A stretch of 64,000 nucleotides of DNA, taken from positions 372,001-436,000 of the forward strand of contig NZ_MPOB01000002.1 of the NCBI RefSeq assembly GCF_002148795.1, in the 5' to 3' direction. The position numbers and the translations under genes are program-made. The notes below the pieces were generated by a model, which ran no database searches, was not told the DNA's origin, and was given only the letters and a program-made list of their open reading frames with translations. Source of the stretch: Oceanibaculum nanhaiense. GTDB taxonomy: Bacteria; Pseudomonadota; Alphaproteobacteria; Oceanibaculales; Oceanibaculaceae. Below, one piece after another: positions 18,516 to 27,642 of the stretch. Each line of letters begins with the position of its first letter. Positions within the stretch are counted from its first letter, which is position 1.

Positions 18516-19070
18516 ATGCGCGCGGCGCTCGATTTCCTGTACAAGCTGTGCGGCGTTCTGGCGGCGATCTCGCTGGCCGGTATCGCCGTGCTCATCCTGG
18601 CGCAGATCATCGGCCGCTTCTTCGGCGTGCTGGTGCCGTCGGCCAACGAGCTGGCGGGCTTCCTGATGGCCGCGTCCTCCTTCCTGGCGCTGGCTTATGC
18701 CTTCAGGGCGGGTAGCCATATCCGCGTCAATCTGGTGCTGTTGCGCCTGCCGCCGGCGGCGCGCCGCTGGGCCGATATCGTCTGCCTCGCTGCCGGAACC
18801 CTGCTGGCCGGTTATTTCGCCTGGTATACCTGGGCGCTGGTCGCCGATTCGATCCGCTATAACGAGGTGGCGGACGGGCTGGTGCCGATCCCGCTGGCCT
18901 TTCCGCAAAGCGCGATGCTGGCCGGCCTGACCGTGCTGACCATCGCCTTCGTGGACGAGCTGATCTCGGTGATTCGCGGCAACACGCCATCCTATGACAA
19001 TTCCGAAGATGTGGTGCTGGACAATGGCCCGGGTAATGGGCCGTCCGACCGCGTCGAAGCCAACGATTAG
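18516..19070 (+). CDS. dctQ: TRAP transporter small membrane subunit (DctQ family)
   Basis: A 184-residue inner-membrane protein with four predicted helices: roughly residues 10-35, 45-65, 85-107 and 130-150. The DctQ pattern is visible as RFFGVLVPSANELAGFLMAASSFLALAYAFRAGSHIRVNL, with the conserved E-L and G-x-H-I-R-V. DctQ docks with DctM and the loaded binding protein. The ATG at 18516 follows a weak GGGG site. A hydrophilic Asp/Asn-rich tail of about 30 residues ends the protein; it is 15 bp before dctM. Confidence 0.9.
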   Translation: MRAALDFLYKLCGVLAAISLAGIAVLILAQIIGRFFGVLVPSANELAGFLMAASSFLALAYAFRAGSHIRVNLVLLRLPPAARRWADIVCLAAGTLLAGYFAWYTWALVADSIRYNEVADGLVPIPLAFPQSAMLAGLTVLTIAFVDELISVIRGNTPSYDNSEDVVLDNGPGNGPSDRVEAND

Positions 19071-19085
19071 AGCGGGAACCGGCAC

Positions 19086-20393
19086 ATGGACCAGCTTATC
19101 CAGTCGATCCTGCTGATCGCGCTGTTGTTCCTCTTTCTCGGCGGCGGCTTCTGGGTCGCCATGTCGCTGCTCGCCATCGGGTATTTCGGCATCTCGATGT
19201 TCGCCAGCGCGCCGCCGGGCATCGTCATGTCCACCACGGTCTGGGGCGCGTCGGCCTCCTGGACGCTGACCGCGCTGCCCCTCTTCATCTGGATGGGCGA
19301 GATCCTGTTCCGCACCAAGCTGTCGGAAGACATGTTCCAGGGGCTGGCCCCCTGGCTGACCCGGCTGCCCGGCCGCCTGCTGCATGTGAATGTGCTGGGC
19401 TGCGCGGTGTTCGCCGCGGTTTCCGGCTCCTCGGCGGCGACCGCGATGACGGTCGGCAAGATGTCGGTGCCGGAACTGTCGAAACGCGGCTATGACGAGA
19501 AGCTCTCGATTGGCTCGCTGGCCGGGTCGGGCACGCTGGGTCTGCTGATCCCGCCCTCAATCATCCTGATCGTCTATGGCGTCTCGGCCGAGGTTTCCAT
19601 CGTGCAGCTGTTCATTGCCGGGGTGTTCCCGGGCATGCTGCTGGCCGGCCTGTTCATGGGCTATATCGCGCTGTGGGCGGTGATCTATCCGCACAAGACT
19701 CCGCCGGCCGATATCAGCATGACCTTCCTGGAGAAGGTCTATGCCTCGCGCCGGCTGATCCCGATCATCCTGCTCATCGTCTTCGTCATCGGCTCGATCT
19801 ACTGGGGCTGGGCGACGGCGACCGAGGCGGCGGCCTGCGGCGTGGCCGGGGCGCTATTCCTGTCGCTGGTAACCGGGTCGCTGAACTGGCAGGCCTTCTG
19901 GAGCAGCCTGCTGGGCGCCACGCGCACCTCCTGCATGATCGCCTTCATCCTGGCCGGCGCCGCCTTCCTGTCGGTGGCGATGGGCTATACCGGCCTGCCG
20001 CGCGTGCTGGCGGAATGGATCCGCGACATGCAGCTGTCGCCTTACCTGCTGCTAGTGGCGCTCACGCTGTTCTTCATCGTGCTGGGCTGTTTCCTCGACG
20101 GCATCTCGGTGGTGGTGCTGACCGTCGCCATCATCCTGCCGATGGTGCAGGCGGCGGGCATCGACCTGCTATGGTTCGGCATCTATGTCGTTCTGGTGGT
20201 GGAGATGTCGCAGATCACCCCGCCGGTGGGCTTCAACCTGTTCGTGCTGCAAGGGCTGACCGGAAGAAACATCCTCTATATCGCCTATGCGGCACTGCCC
20301 TTCTTCCTGCTGATGGTGGTCGCGGTGGCGCTCATCACCATCTTCCCGGAAATCGTGACCTACCTGCCGCAACAGGCGATGGCACGGAACTGA
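19086..20393 (+). CDS. dctM: TRAP transporter large permease subunit (DctM family)
   Basis: A 435-residue membrane protein with about 12 hydrophobic segments. DctM hallmarks are AVSGSSAATAMTVGKMSVPELSKRGYDEKLSIGSLAGSGTLGLLIPPSIILIVYG in the first half and the repeat EMSQITPPVGFNLFVLQG in the second. It carries the solute with sodium ions across the inner membrane, fed by the DctP homolog of the same operon. Length is normal. It ends at a hairpin that also serves the convergent reductase gene. Confidence 0.94.
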   Translation: MDQLIQSILLIALLFLFLGGGFWVAMSLLAIGYFGISMFASAPPGIVMSTTVWGASASWTLTALPLFIWMGEILFRTKLSEDMFQGLAPWLTRLPGRLLHVNVLGCAVFAAVSGSSAATAMTVGKMSVPELSKRGYDEKLSIGSLAGSGTLGLLIPPSIILIVYGVSAEVSIVQLFIAGVFPGMLLAGLFMGYIALWAVIYPHKTPPADISMTFLEKVYASRRLIPIILLIVFVIGSIYWGWATATEAAACGVAGALFLSLVTGSLNWQAFWSSLLGATRTSCMIAFILAGAAFLSVAMGYTGLPRVLAEWIRDMQLSPYLLLVALTLFFIVLGCFLDGISVVVLTVAIILPMVQAAGIDLLWFGIYVVLVVEMSQITPPVGFNLFVLQGLTGRNILYIAYAALPFFLLMVVAVALITIFPEIVTYLPQQAMARN

Positions 20394-20404
20394 GGGTAAA
20401 AGAA

Positions 20405-20431
20405 CCCCCTCTCCCGCAAGGGGAGAGGGGG
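20405..20431. terminator. Bidirectional terminator hairpin between dctM and the panE-like gene
   Basis: CCCCCTCTCCC at 20405-20415 pairs with GGGAGAGGGGG at 20421-20431 around a 5-nt loop. It lies between convergent stops at 20393 and 20440. Nearly the same hairpin recurs at 54469-54491 between another convergent pair, suggesting a repeated module used as a terminator. Confidence 0.7.
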
Positions 20432-20439
20432 AAGCCCCC

Positions 20440-21423
20440 TTACGCCGCCGGGTACAGCCCTTCGTTGATCGCGAGGCGCTTCAGCAGCGCGTAGATCAGG
20501 TCAATGGACGGCGTGTCCACGCCGGTCAGGTTGCCCAGTTCGGTCACCGCGCCGACAATCGGCTCGATCTCCAGCGGCCGGCCAGCGAGCAGATCCTGCA
20601 GCGTCGAAGTCTTGAAGTCCTTCAGCCGCGGGCCGCCCTCGAAGCGCTTGTCGATGCTGAGCGGCAGGCTGGCGCCAAGCGCATGGGCGACGGCTTCCGC
20701 CTCCTCCATCATCCGGCGCATGTAATTACGCAGGATGTCATCGTCATAGAGCTGGCCCATGGTCGCGCGGGTCAGCGCGCTCAACGGGTTGGAAGTGATG
20801 TTGCCGAGCAGCTTCGACCACACATAGTCGCGGATATTGTTGTGCGCGACGGCGGTGATGCCGGCGGTCCCGAAGGCGTCCATCAGGCGGGTCAGGCGCG
20901 GGCTCATGCTGCCGTCGGGCTCGCCCATCTCGAAACGTTCGCGGCCGGTGACGGTGACCGTGCCGGGGCTGGTCACCTCGGCGCCGATATGGACGACGCA
21001 GCCGATGGCGCGCTCAGGCCCGATGGCGTCGCGGATGACCCCGCCGGGATCCAGCCGGTCGATGCTGCGGCCCTCATGCTCGCCGGGGAGGGCATGGAAA
21101 TACCACCAGGGCACGCCGTTCATGGCGAATACCACGGCGGTATCCGGCCCCAGCAAGGGCGCCATGCTGCGCGCGATGCCGGGCAGGCCGTGCGCCTTCA
21201 CGGTGCAGATCACCACATCCTGCGGACCGAAGCTGGCGGGATCGTCGCTGGCGGCGGGGCGGACAGTGATGGCCTCGCCCTGCTGGTTCACGGTCAGCCC
21301 GTCCGTGCGGATCGCCTCCAGATGCCGGCCGCGCGCGACCAGCGAGACATCGAAACCGCCGGCAGCCAGCTTGCCACCGAGATAGCCACCGACCGAGCCG
21401 GCGCCGTAAATGCAGATTTTCAC
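20440..21423 (-). CDS. 2-Dehydropantoate 2-reductase family (PanE/ApbA)
   Basis: A 327-residue NADP-dependent reductase of the ketopantoate reductase fold. The N-terminal Rossmann motif is IYGAGSVGGYLGGKLAAGG, followed by VICTVKAHGL and AMNGVPWW; the C-terminal helical domain has DYVWSKLLGNITSNPLSALTRATMGQL with the catalytic lysine. True PanE makes pantoate for coenzyme A, but many paralogs act on other 2-oxo acids, and no panB or panC is nearby, so the symbol is withheld. The start is a GTG at 21423 with GGAGG 7 nt upstream. Confidence 0.85.
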   Translation of the reverse strand: MKICIYGAGSVGGYLGGKLAAGGFDVSLVARGRHLEAIRTDGLTVNQQGEAITVRPAASDDPASFGPQDVVICTVKAHGLPGIARSMAPLLGPDTAVVFAMNGVPWWYFHALPGEHEGRSIDRLDPGGVIRDAIGPERAIGCVVHIGAEVTSPGTVTVTGRERFEMGEPDGSMSPRLTRLMDAFGTAGITAVAHNNIRDYVWSKLLGNITSNPLSALTRATMGQLYDDDILRNYMRRMMEEAEAVAHALGASLPLSIDKRFEGGPRLKDFKTSTLQDLLAGRPLEIEPIVGAVTELGNLTGVDTPSIDLIYALLKRLAINEGLYPAA

Positions 21424-21571
21424 GCTTCAGCCTCCGAATTGATATGTGCGCTTTCTACTGCTTGCGCGCGCAGCGGGCAATCATCGCTGTCATGCCATGC
21501 TGGCGGTTGACGGCGGGACGGCGCGCGCCACACTCTCATCGCGAAAAACAAAAATACAAGGGTGGAACACC

Positions 21572-22804
21572 ATGGATGCCAGCGTCGCGCTGCCACGCAG
21601 CGATACGAAGGTCATTGGCCTCATCAGTACGGCGCATTTTCTCAGCCATGTCTACATGCTGGTGCTGCCACCGCTGTTTCCGCTGCTGAAGGATGTCTAT
21701 GGCGTCAGCTTCGCGGCGCTGGGCCTTGCACTGACCGTGTTCAACGTGGCGACCGGCCTGACCCAGGCGCCGATGGGCTTCCTGGTGGACCGGTTCGGCG
21801 CACGCGCCATCCTGATCGCCGGGCTGATCGTTGAGGCCATCGCCTTCATGATGATCGGCCTGTTTCCCAGCTACTGGGCGCTGATCGCGTTGATGGCCGT
21901 GGCCGGCCTCGCCAATGCGGTCTATCACCCGGCCGACTATACGATCCTGTCGGCCTCGGTCGATGGCAAGCGCATGGGCCGGGCCTTCTCGATCCATACT
22001 TTCGCCGGCTATTTCGGCTTCGCCGTCGCGCCGGTGATGATGGTGTTCCTGCTGGGCGCGGTGGGCTGGCAGATGGCGCTGGTCATCGCCGGCGGTGCGG
22101 GGCTGGCGGTGGCGCTGGTGCTGATGGCGTTCTCCGGCGTGCTGAAGGACGAGACGCCAGCTGGTGGACGCAAGCCGAAACCGGAAGAATCAGCGTCCGC
22201 CTCAGGCCCCCAGGGCGGCCCCCAGGGTATCCGGTTGCTGCTCAGCCTGCCGGTCATCATGGGCTTCCTGTTCTTCGTCGGCATCTCGATGACCAATGGC
22301 GGCTTCACCAGCTTCGGCGTCTCGGCGCTGGTGACGATCTATGACGCCCCGCTGGCCCAGGCGAACGTGCCGCTGACCGCCTATCTGTTCGCCAGCGCAG
22401 CCGGCGTGCTGGCCGGCGGGTGGGTCGCCGACCGCACCAACCGCCATTCGCTGGTGGCCGGCGGCTGCTTCCTGCTGGTCGGGCTGTTCGTCGCCTGCGT
22501 CGCCGCCTTCAGCCCGTCGCTGGCGATTGTCGGCGTGCTGTTCGCGCTGGCCGGGTTCTTCAGCGGCGTCGTCGCCCCGTCGCGCGACATGATGATCCGT
22601 GCGGTCACCCCGGCCGGCTCGACCGGCAAGGTGTTCGGCTTCGTCTCCACCGGCTTCAATCTGGGCGGCGCGATCACGCCCCTGATGTTCGGCCTGCTGC
22701 TCGACCGGGTGGCCGATCCGTCGATCCTGTTCTGGGTGATTGCGGGGCTCAGCGTGGCGACCATCGCCACCGTGCTGACGGCGGGCAGCGTCAGCCGGCG
22801 CTGA
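21572..22804 (+). CDS. MFS transporter
   Basis: A 410-residue major-facilitator permease with about 12 hydrophobic helices. The signature loop between helices 2 and 3 is visible as GFLVDRFGARAILIAGL, and a counterpart GGWVADRTNRHSLVAGG lies between helices 8 and 9. A charged central loop (KDETPAGGRKPKPEES) separates the two halves. The ATG at 21572 has AAGGG about 9 nt upstream. Its last 14 bp overlap the end of the convergent EamA gene. The substrate cannot be inferred; neighbours suggest small organic acids or drugs only loosely. Confidence 0.88.
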   Translation: MDASVALPRSDTKVIGLISTAHFLSHVYMLVLPPLFPLLKDVYGVSFAALGLALTVFNVATGLTQAPMGFLVDRFGARAILIAGLIVEAIAFMMIGLFPSYWALIALMAVAGLANAVYHPADYTILSASVDGKRMGRAFSIHTFAGYFGFAVAPVMMVFLLGAVGWQMALVIAGGAGLAVALVLMAFSGVLKDETPAGGRKPKPEESASASGPQGGPQGIRLLLSLPVIMGFLFFVGISMTNGGFTSFGVSALVTIYDAPLAQANVPLTAYLFASAAGVLAGGWVADRTNRHSLVAGGCFLLVGLFVACVAAFSPSLAIVGVLFALAGFFSGVVAPSRDMMIRAVTPAGSTGKVFGFVSTGFNLGGAITPLMFGLLLDRVADPSILFWVIAGLSVATIATVLTAGSVSRR

Positions 22805-23681
22805 CCCTGTCGCGGCGCGCGAGCTGGCGTTCGCGGTGCCAGACATACAGGCCGCTGGCGACCAGCAGCGCGGAGCCGGCCAGCATATGGACCGCCGGCA
22901 CATCGCCGAACATCAGGAAGCCCAGCAACATCGCCCAGACCAGCTGGCTGTAGCTGAACGGCGCCAGCGCCGAGGCCTCCGCCAGCTTGTAGGCGCGGAT
23001 CAGCACCAGATGGCCGAAGCCGCCCAGCGCGCCGACCACACCAAACAGCAGCCAGCTTTCCAGCGGCACGGCGCGCCAGTAGAACGGCACGATCAGGCTG
23101 GTCACGATGCAGCCCACCACCGCCGTATAGAGCAGCATCGTGGTGCCGTCCTCGGTGCGGCCCAGGATGCGGGTCATCAGCGAGAAGCCGGCGAAGGTCA
23201 GTGCCACGCCCAGCACCAGGAAGGACGCCCAGTGCACGCTGCCCATGCCGGGCCGCAGGATGATCAGCACGCCGACCAGGCCGACGATGACGGCGGCCCA
23301 GCGGCGCGGGCCGACCTTCTCGCCCAGCACCGGCACCGACAAGGCGGTGACCAGCAGCGGCGACAGGAAGCCGATGGCGCTGGCATCGGCCAGCGGGATG
23401 TAGCTGATGGCGGTGAAGAACATCGCCGTCGAGGCCAGCAGCAGGCTGGCGCGCAGGATCTGCGCCAGCGGCCGCTGCGTCGCCAGCAGGCGCGGCAGGC
23501 GGTGCGGCCCCAGGATCAGCGCCATCGCCAGCAAATGGAAGCTGTAGCGTGCCCAGACCACCTGCGGCATCTCGTGCGATTGCAGCAGGAATTTCGCCAG
23601 CGCGTCCATCGAGGCGAAGCAGGCGATCGCCAGAAGGATCAGCAGGATACCGCGGGCATTGTCGATGGGGGTGGCGGGCAT
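22791..23681 (-). CDS. DMT-superfamily EamA transporter
   Basis: A 296-residue inner-membrane protein with ten predicted helices in two EamA repeats. The first repeat starts ARGILLILLAIACFASMDALAKFLL and includes YIPLADASAIGFLSPLLVTALSVPVLGEKVG; the second has the matching ASALAPFSYSQLVWAMLLGFLMFGDVPA. Members export metabolites or amino acids, or import S-adenosylmethionine or nucleosides, so no substrate is given. The ATG at 23681 gives the normal family length. Confidence 0.88.
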   Translation of the reverse strand: MPATPIDNARGILLILLAIACFASMDALAKFLLQSHEMPQVVWARYSFHLLAMALILGPHRLPRLLATQRPLAQILRASLLLASTAMFFTAISYIPLADASAIGFLSPLLVTALSVPVLGEKVGPRRWAAVIVGLVGVLIILRPGMGSVHWASFLVLGVALTFAGFSLMTRILGRTEDGTTMLLYTAVVGCIVTSLIVPFYWRAVPLESWLLFGVVGALGGFGHLVLIRAYKLAEASALAPFSYSQLVWAMLLGFLMFGDVPAVHMLAGSALLVASGLYVWHRERQLARRDRVSAG

Positions 23682-23949
23682 GCGTTGTCCGGTGTAGGAA
23701 CGGCGGGTTGCCGCATCGTGCCACCCTAGCCTTCGGCGCTGCGTCCTGTCATCCTGGAGACGCGCGACACAGCCATGTGCCGCGCCGGGAAACGGGATTC
23801 CGGCGCCAAACCGGCCCAGTGCCAGTTGGTCATGTAATTGGCGCAATGCGGCGGCATTGTGCGGTCCCGCCCGCTGGCGGGGAGTGTTCCGTTACCCCTA
23901 CGCCTCTGCCGGTTGGCGAGAGGCGTTCCTTTACCAGTGCCGGGAAAGC

Positions 23950-24675
23950 ATGTCCTACGGTCTATACGATACTGAACGGCGTTATCGGAAGCGCCTTATC
24001 GGGCGGGTGCTGCGCTTCGTCCTTTTCGTTGCCCTGCTGGCGGGGGTCGGGCTGTTCGCCTATCAGCTTGGCATCGAGGATCGCAGAACCCAGCTTGACC
24101 GGCAGCGCGACGATCTGGCGACGGCGCGCGCCGAGATCGAGTCGCTGAACCAGCAGGCCCAGGCGGCGCTGCTGCGCAGCCGCGAGGCGGCACAGCAGCT
24201 GGCGGCGTTGCAGCAACGCTACGAACGCGATGTGCCGGCGCCGCAGATGCAGCAGATGCTGGCGCTGGTCCAGGAAAGGCTGTCCGCTGGTGTGCCGGCG
24301 GAGCGGCTGGGCTTCGTGATCCGCGAGGCCAGCGTCGGGCGCGATTGCGAGCCGGCCGAGACCAAGCGGTTCCTGGTGCGCACGCCGCTCACCGACGGGG
24401 CGGCCTCCACGGTCGGTTTCGTGAACAACACCGTCACCATTACCGGCCTCGGCGAATCCGCGCTGAATGCCGAAGGGCGGCCGGAAGCCTGGTTCGACCC
24501 GGCACAGCCGATGACGCTGACAATCACCCGGATCGACGGCAAGGCGGAACAGAAGACGGATGTGCTGCCGATGACCCAGTCCGTCGTCATTGGTGCGGTC
24601 GAGCATCGTTTCGCGGTGACCGCCGGGCAGCGCGGCTTCGTGCAGGTGACTGCCGAACGCTGCCGCTTCCCGTAA
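23950..24675 (+). CDS. Hypothetical membrane-anchored coiled-coil protein
   Basis: A 241-residue protein with one N-terminal transmembrane helix (about residues 22-42), a following coiled coil (DRQRDDLATARAEIESLNQQAQAALLRSREAAQQLAALQQR, to about residue 95) and a C-terminal domain, probably beta-rich and periplasmic, with two cysteines (GRDCEPAE and ERCRFP) that could form a disulfide. I recognise no named family with confidence; bacterial DUF-type inner-membrane proteins of this layout exist. It is followed 4 nt later by an MFS gene, so the two are probably co-transcribed. Confidence 0.72.
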   Translation: MSYGLYDTERRYRKRLIGRVLRFVLFVALLAGVGLFAYQLGIEDRRTQLDRQRDDLATARAEIESLNQQAQAALLRSREAAQQLAALQQRYERDVPAPQMQQMLALVQERLSAGVPAERLGFVIREASVGRDCEPAETKRFLVRTPLTDGAASTVGFVNNTVTITGLGESALNAEGRPEAWFDPAQPMTLTITRIDGKAEQKTDVLPMTQSVVIGAVEHRFAVTAGQRGFVQVTAERCRFP

Positions 24676-24679
24676 GGAT

Positions 24680-25885
24680 ATGACGCAGGACACCCTTCCG
24701 GCCCCGGCCCCGACCCCAGTCCCGGCGCTGACGGAGCGCGCACGGCGGCTGGCGATGGTGGCGCTGCTGTCGGTCTCGCTGGGCGCGGGGCTGATGATCG
24801 GCATCACCATGCCGCTGCTGAGCATGCTGCTGGAGCTGCGCGGCACCGACACGCTGCTGATCGGCCTGAACGCCGCCATGTCCACCTTTGCCATCCTGCT
24901 GACCGGGCCGTTCCTGCCGCTGGCGATCCGGCGTTTCGGCACGCTGCCGGTGATGTACCTCTCCATCGTGTTCGGCATCGCCGTGCTGCTGGCAATGCCG
25001 GTATTCACCAGTCTGCCGGCCTGGTTCGTGCTGCGCTTTGCGCTGGGCATCTCGGTCGGCATCGCCTGGATCGCCAGCGAGGCCTGGCTGAATGCCATCG
25101 TGACCGACCGGAATCGCGGCAAGATGCTGGGGCTCTACGTCACCTGCTTCGCCGGCGGCTTCGCGCTGGGGCCGGTAATCGTCGGGACGGTGGGGCTGCA
25201 GGGGCCGGTGCCGTTCCTGATCGCCGCCGCGATCCTCGGTGCCTCGGCCCTGCCCTTGCCGCTGGCGCGCCACGCCCTGCCGCCGGTGCCGTCGCACGCG
25301 GCGGGGAATATCCTGCGGCTGATGCTGCTGGCCCCCACCATCATGCTGGCGGCGATGATCAGCGGCCTGTCGGACGCCACCGTCTTCGCGCTGCTGCCGG
25401 TCTATGCGCTGCGTGTTGGTTTCGCGCCGGAAACCGCGGTGCTGCTGCTTTCCACCTTCCTGGCCGGCAATCTGGCGCTGCAGGTGCCGCTGGGCTGGCT
25501 GGCCGACCGGGTGAACCGCCGGCTGCTGCTGGCGATCTGTGGTGCTGCCGGCGTGCTGGGGCCGGCAGCCGTTGCGGCGGCGCTGGGTACACCGCTGGTC
25601 TGGCCGCTGCTGTTCGCCTGGGGCGGGGTGGTGATGGGCGTCTATACCATCGGCCTGTGCATGCTGGCCGAGCGGTTCGATACGGCGACGCTGTCCGGGG
25701 CGAACGCCGCCTTCGTCATGCTCTACAGCCTGGGCAGCATGTCCGGCCCGGTGCTGGGCAGCGCCGCGATGACGCTGTGGGACCCGCACGGCATGCTGGC
25801 GTTCGGCGCCGCCGCCAGCCTGCTGTTCCTGCTGATCGTGCTGGCGCGCGCCTGGTTCAGGGCCCGGAAGGTCAGGACCGGTTAG
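24680..25885 (+). CDS. MFS transporter
   Basis: A 401-residue permease with about 12 transmembrane helices. The first loop signature is weak (PLAIRRFGTLPVMYLS), while the second half carries GWLADRVNRRLLLAICG. SEAWLNAIVTDRNRGKMLGLY resembles the YcaD/YfkF-like MFS group. The ATG directly follows the upstream gene by 4 nt, with AAGGA as a near-adjacent ribosome-binding site. Substrate unknown. Its stop is next to the end of the convergent SPOR lipoprotein gene. Confidence 0.87.
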   Translation: MTQDTLPAPAPTPVPALTERARRLAMVALLSVSLGAGLMIGITMPLLSMLLELRGTDTLLIGLNAAMSTFAILLTGPFLPLAIRRFGTLPVMYLSIVFGIAVLLAMPVFTSLPAWFVLRFALGISVGIAWIASEAWLNAIVTDRNRGKMLGLYVTCFAGGFALGPVIVGTVGLQGPVPFLIAAAILGASALPLPLARHALPPVPSHAAGNILRLMLLAPTIMLAAMISGLSDATVFALLPVYALRVGFAPETAVLLLSTFLAGNLALQVPLGWLADRVNRRLLLAICGAAGVLGPAAVAAALGTPLVWPLLFAWGGVVMGVYTIGLCMLAERFDTATLSGANAAFVMLYSLGSMSGPVLGSAAMTLWDPHGMLAFGAAASLLFLLIVLARAWFRARKVRTG

Positions 25886-25886
25886 G

Positions 25887-27314
25887 TCAGGACTCGTTCA
25901 GGCTGACCACCTGGCAGAATTGCCGGCGGGCGGCCATGTCGTTGCAGGCTTTCGTTGCCGCCTCGCGCGTCGGGAAGGGGCCGGCCACCAGCCGGACGAA
26001 GGCACCACGCGTATCGCCGGTCCTGAACTCCGAATTGAACGGCCGCAGCGAGCCGAGCTGGCCGGGATAACGCTCCTTCAGAATCTCCCAGCCGCGTTCC
26101 GCCGCCGGAAGTTCGCGGTACGACCCCAGATGCAGGCCGAACTGCTCGCCGGGGCGCGCCGGGGCGGCGCTGGCGGTCTGCGGCTGGGCTTGCTGTTGCT
26201 GGGCGGCGGCGGGTGGCGGAGGAGCAGGCGGCTGCCCGGTCAGCGCCATCGGCGCGCCGCCGGTTGCCGACCGGGGCATGGTTGGTGTCTTTGTGGCCGG
26301 CGCCATCGGCGTGGCTGCCATCGGGGTAGGGGCCGCACCGGGCAGGCGCGCGGTGTTGGGCTGTGCGCCCGTCATCTGCTCCAGCCGGGCGAGCACGGCT
26401 TCGAGGCGCTGTACCAGCGCCGCCATGTCGCCGGGGGCTGCCATGGCGCCCGCACCGGCCGGCGGCACAGGCGGCGCCGGCGGCAGGGTCCGGGCCGCCG
26501 CAGGATCGACCGGCATTTCGGTGCTGCGTCCCAGCGAAGCCTGCCGGCTGTCGCCCTCGGTCATCGCCACCAGCTGGTCGTCCTTGGCCTCGCGCAGCTC
26601 GGCATGCTGGAAGCCGGCCAGTTCCTTGCGCTCGGAGCGGAACGGAAACTGCCGGGTGCGCAGCACGTAATTCTGCACGACCGGGGAATAGAACAGCGTC
26701 TCCAGCGTGTCGCCGCGCTGGCAGCCGATCTGGAAGGTGTTGAAGGTGCCGGCCTCGACCGTCACCTGGGCCTGGCCGGCAACCTCGCAGCGCTGCTCCA
26801 TCTTCCAGCCGCCGGGCTGCTTCTCGCTGGAGCCGGTGACCTCGAAGGCGACCTGCTCGCCCGCCATCAGCGGGAACAGGCCGGCCGGGTTGCCATCGAC
26901 GATGTCCTGACGGCCGCGCCCCAGCTCAGGGTCGGCCGACCAGGAGAACATCGGCGAGACCAGATCGTAGCCGGTGGTCCAGATCAGCCCCTGATCGTTG
27001 GTCCAGACCACGCGGTCCGGTGTCGTGGTCAGCACCTGCTCGCGCATGGTGGCGTTGCCGATGCGATAGACGAAAGTATCGCCGGGGACATAGCGGGGCA
27101 GCGGTGCCGGCGGCAGCATCGCCTGCGCCGGCTTGCCCGATGCTGCCTGCGGGGCCGCAGCCTGCGGGGCGCCAGCTGTGCTCGTTTGCGGCGTGGGGCT
27201 GGAAGAGAAAGTGTCGTTCACGAAGCTGGAAACCGTGTCGCAGCCGCCCAGCAGCAGCGCCAGTCCGGCGAGCGTTATAGTGAGGCGACCCTGTTTTGCC
27301 CACGGCTGTATCAT
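25887..27314 (-). CDS. SPOR-domain lipoprotein
   Basis: A protein of about 475 residues. The N-terminus has a lipoprotein signal with lipobox LLGGC, so it should be lipidated in the envelope. Residues 75-240 form a beta-rich region of unknown family with three Cys (including MEQRCEVAG and QIGCQRGD). A long Ala/Pro-rich low-complexity linker leads to a C-terminal SPOR domain (FGLHLGSYRELPAAERGW...VRLVAGPFPTREAATKAC), which binds denuded glycan strands at division septa. Two ATGs six bases apart are possible; the downstream one has AGGGG at better spacing. I infer a septal peptidoglycan-binding role from the domain. Confidence 0.83.
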   Translation of the reverse strand: MIQPWAKQGRLTITLAGLALLLGGCDTVSSFVNDTFSSSPTPQTSTAGAPQAAAPQAASGKPAQAMLPPAPLPRYVPGDTFVYRIGNATMREQVLTTTPDRVVWTNDQGLIWTTGYDLVSPMFSWSADPELGRGRQDIVDGNPAGLFPLMAGEQVAFEVTGSSEKQPGGWKMEQRCEVAGQAQVTVEAGTFNTFQIGCQRGDTLETLFYSPVVQNYVLRTRQFPFRSERKELAGFQHAELREAKDDQLVAMTEGDSRQASLGRSTEMPVDPAAARTLPPAPPVPPAGAGAMAAPGDMAALVQRLEAVLARLEQMTGAQPNTARLPGAAPTPMAATPMAPATKTPTMPRSATGGAPMALTGQPPAPPPPAAAQQQQAQPQTASAAPARPGEQFGLHLGSYRELPAAERGWEILKERYPGQLGSLRPFNSEFRTGDTRGAFVRLVAGPFPTREAATKACNDMAARRQFCQVVSLNES

Positions 27315-27555
27315 GCTCATCGCCCCTGTCCTCCACCCTGCGCTGGCCGCGCGCGCTCTTCCCCCTGGCGCTTATCCGGCTCGCAGTCGGCCAAGAGTCT
27401 CATATAGCGGGCGAGTCCTGTCAAGGAATCGCCCTGCTTCAGGCCGTGAAATGCCGTAAAAATGAGGGGGTTGGCCCTGCTTTCCGCTAATCGGTCGTTG
27501 CGGTACCGTAAAATTGCAACCTGCCGATTGACTCGCGGCGGACGCTTGCGCCACA

Positions 27556-27576
27556 CTTGTATGTGACATTTACAAG
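27556..27576 (+). promoter_or_regulatory. Palindromic operator candidate upstream of the class II aldolase gene
   Basis: CTTGTA at 27556-27561 and TACAAG at 27571-27576 form a 21-bp dyad in which 8 of 10 positions pair. It lies 67 bp before the aldolase-family start and on the far side of the SPOR gene promoter region. Regulator unknown. Confidence 0.4.
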
Positions 27577-27642
27577 CAAGGCACGGTCACCCTTTGGTGT
27601 CATTGGCATCGGCAGGGGGCACGTACCGAATGGAGAGCATGC

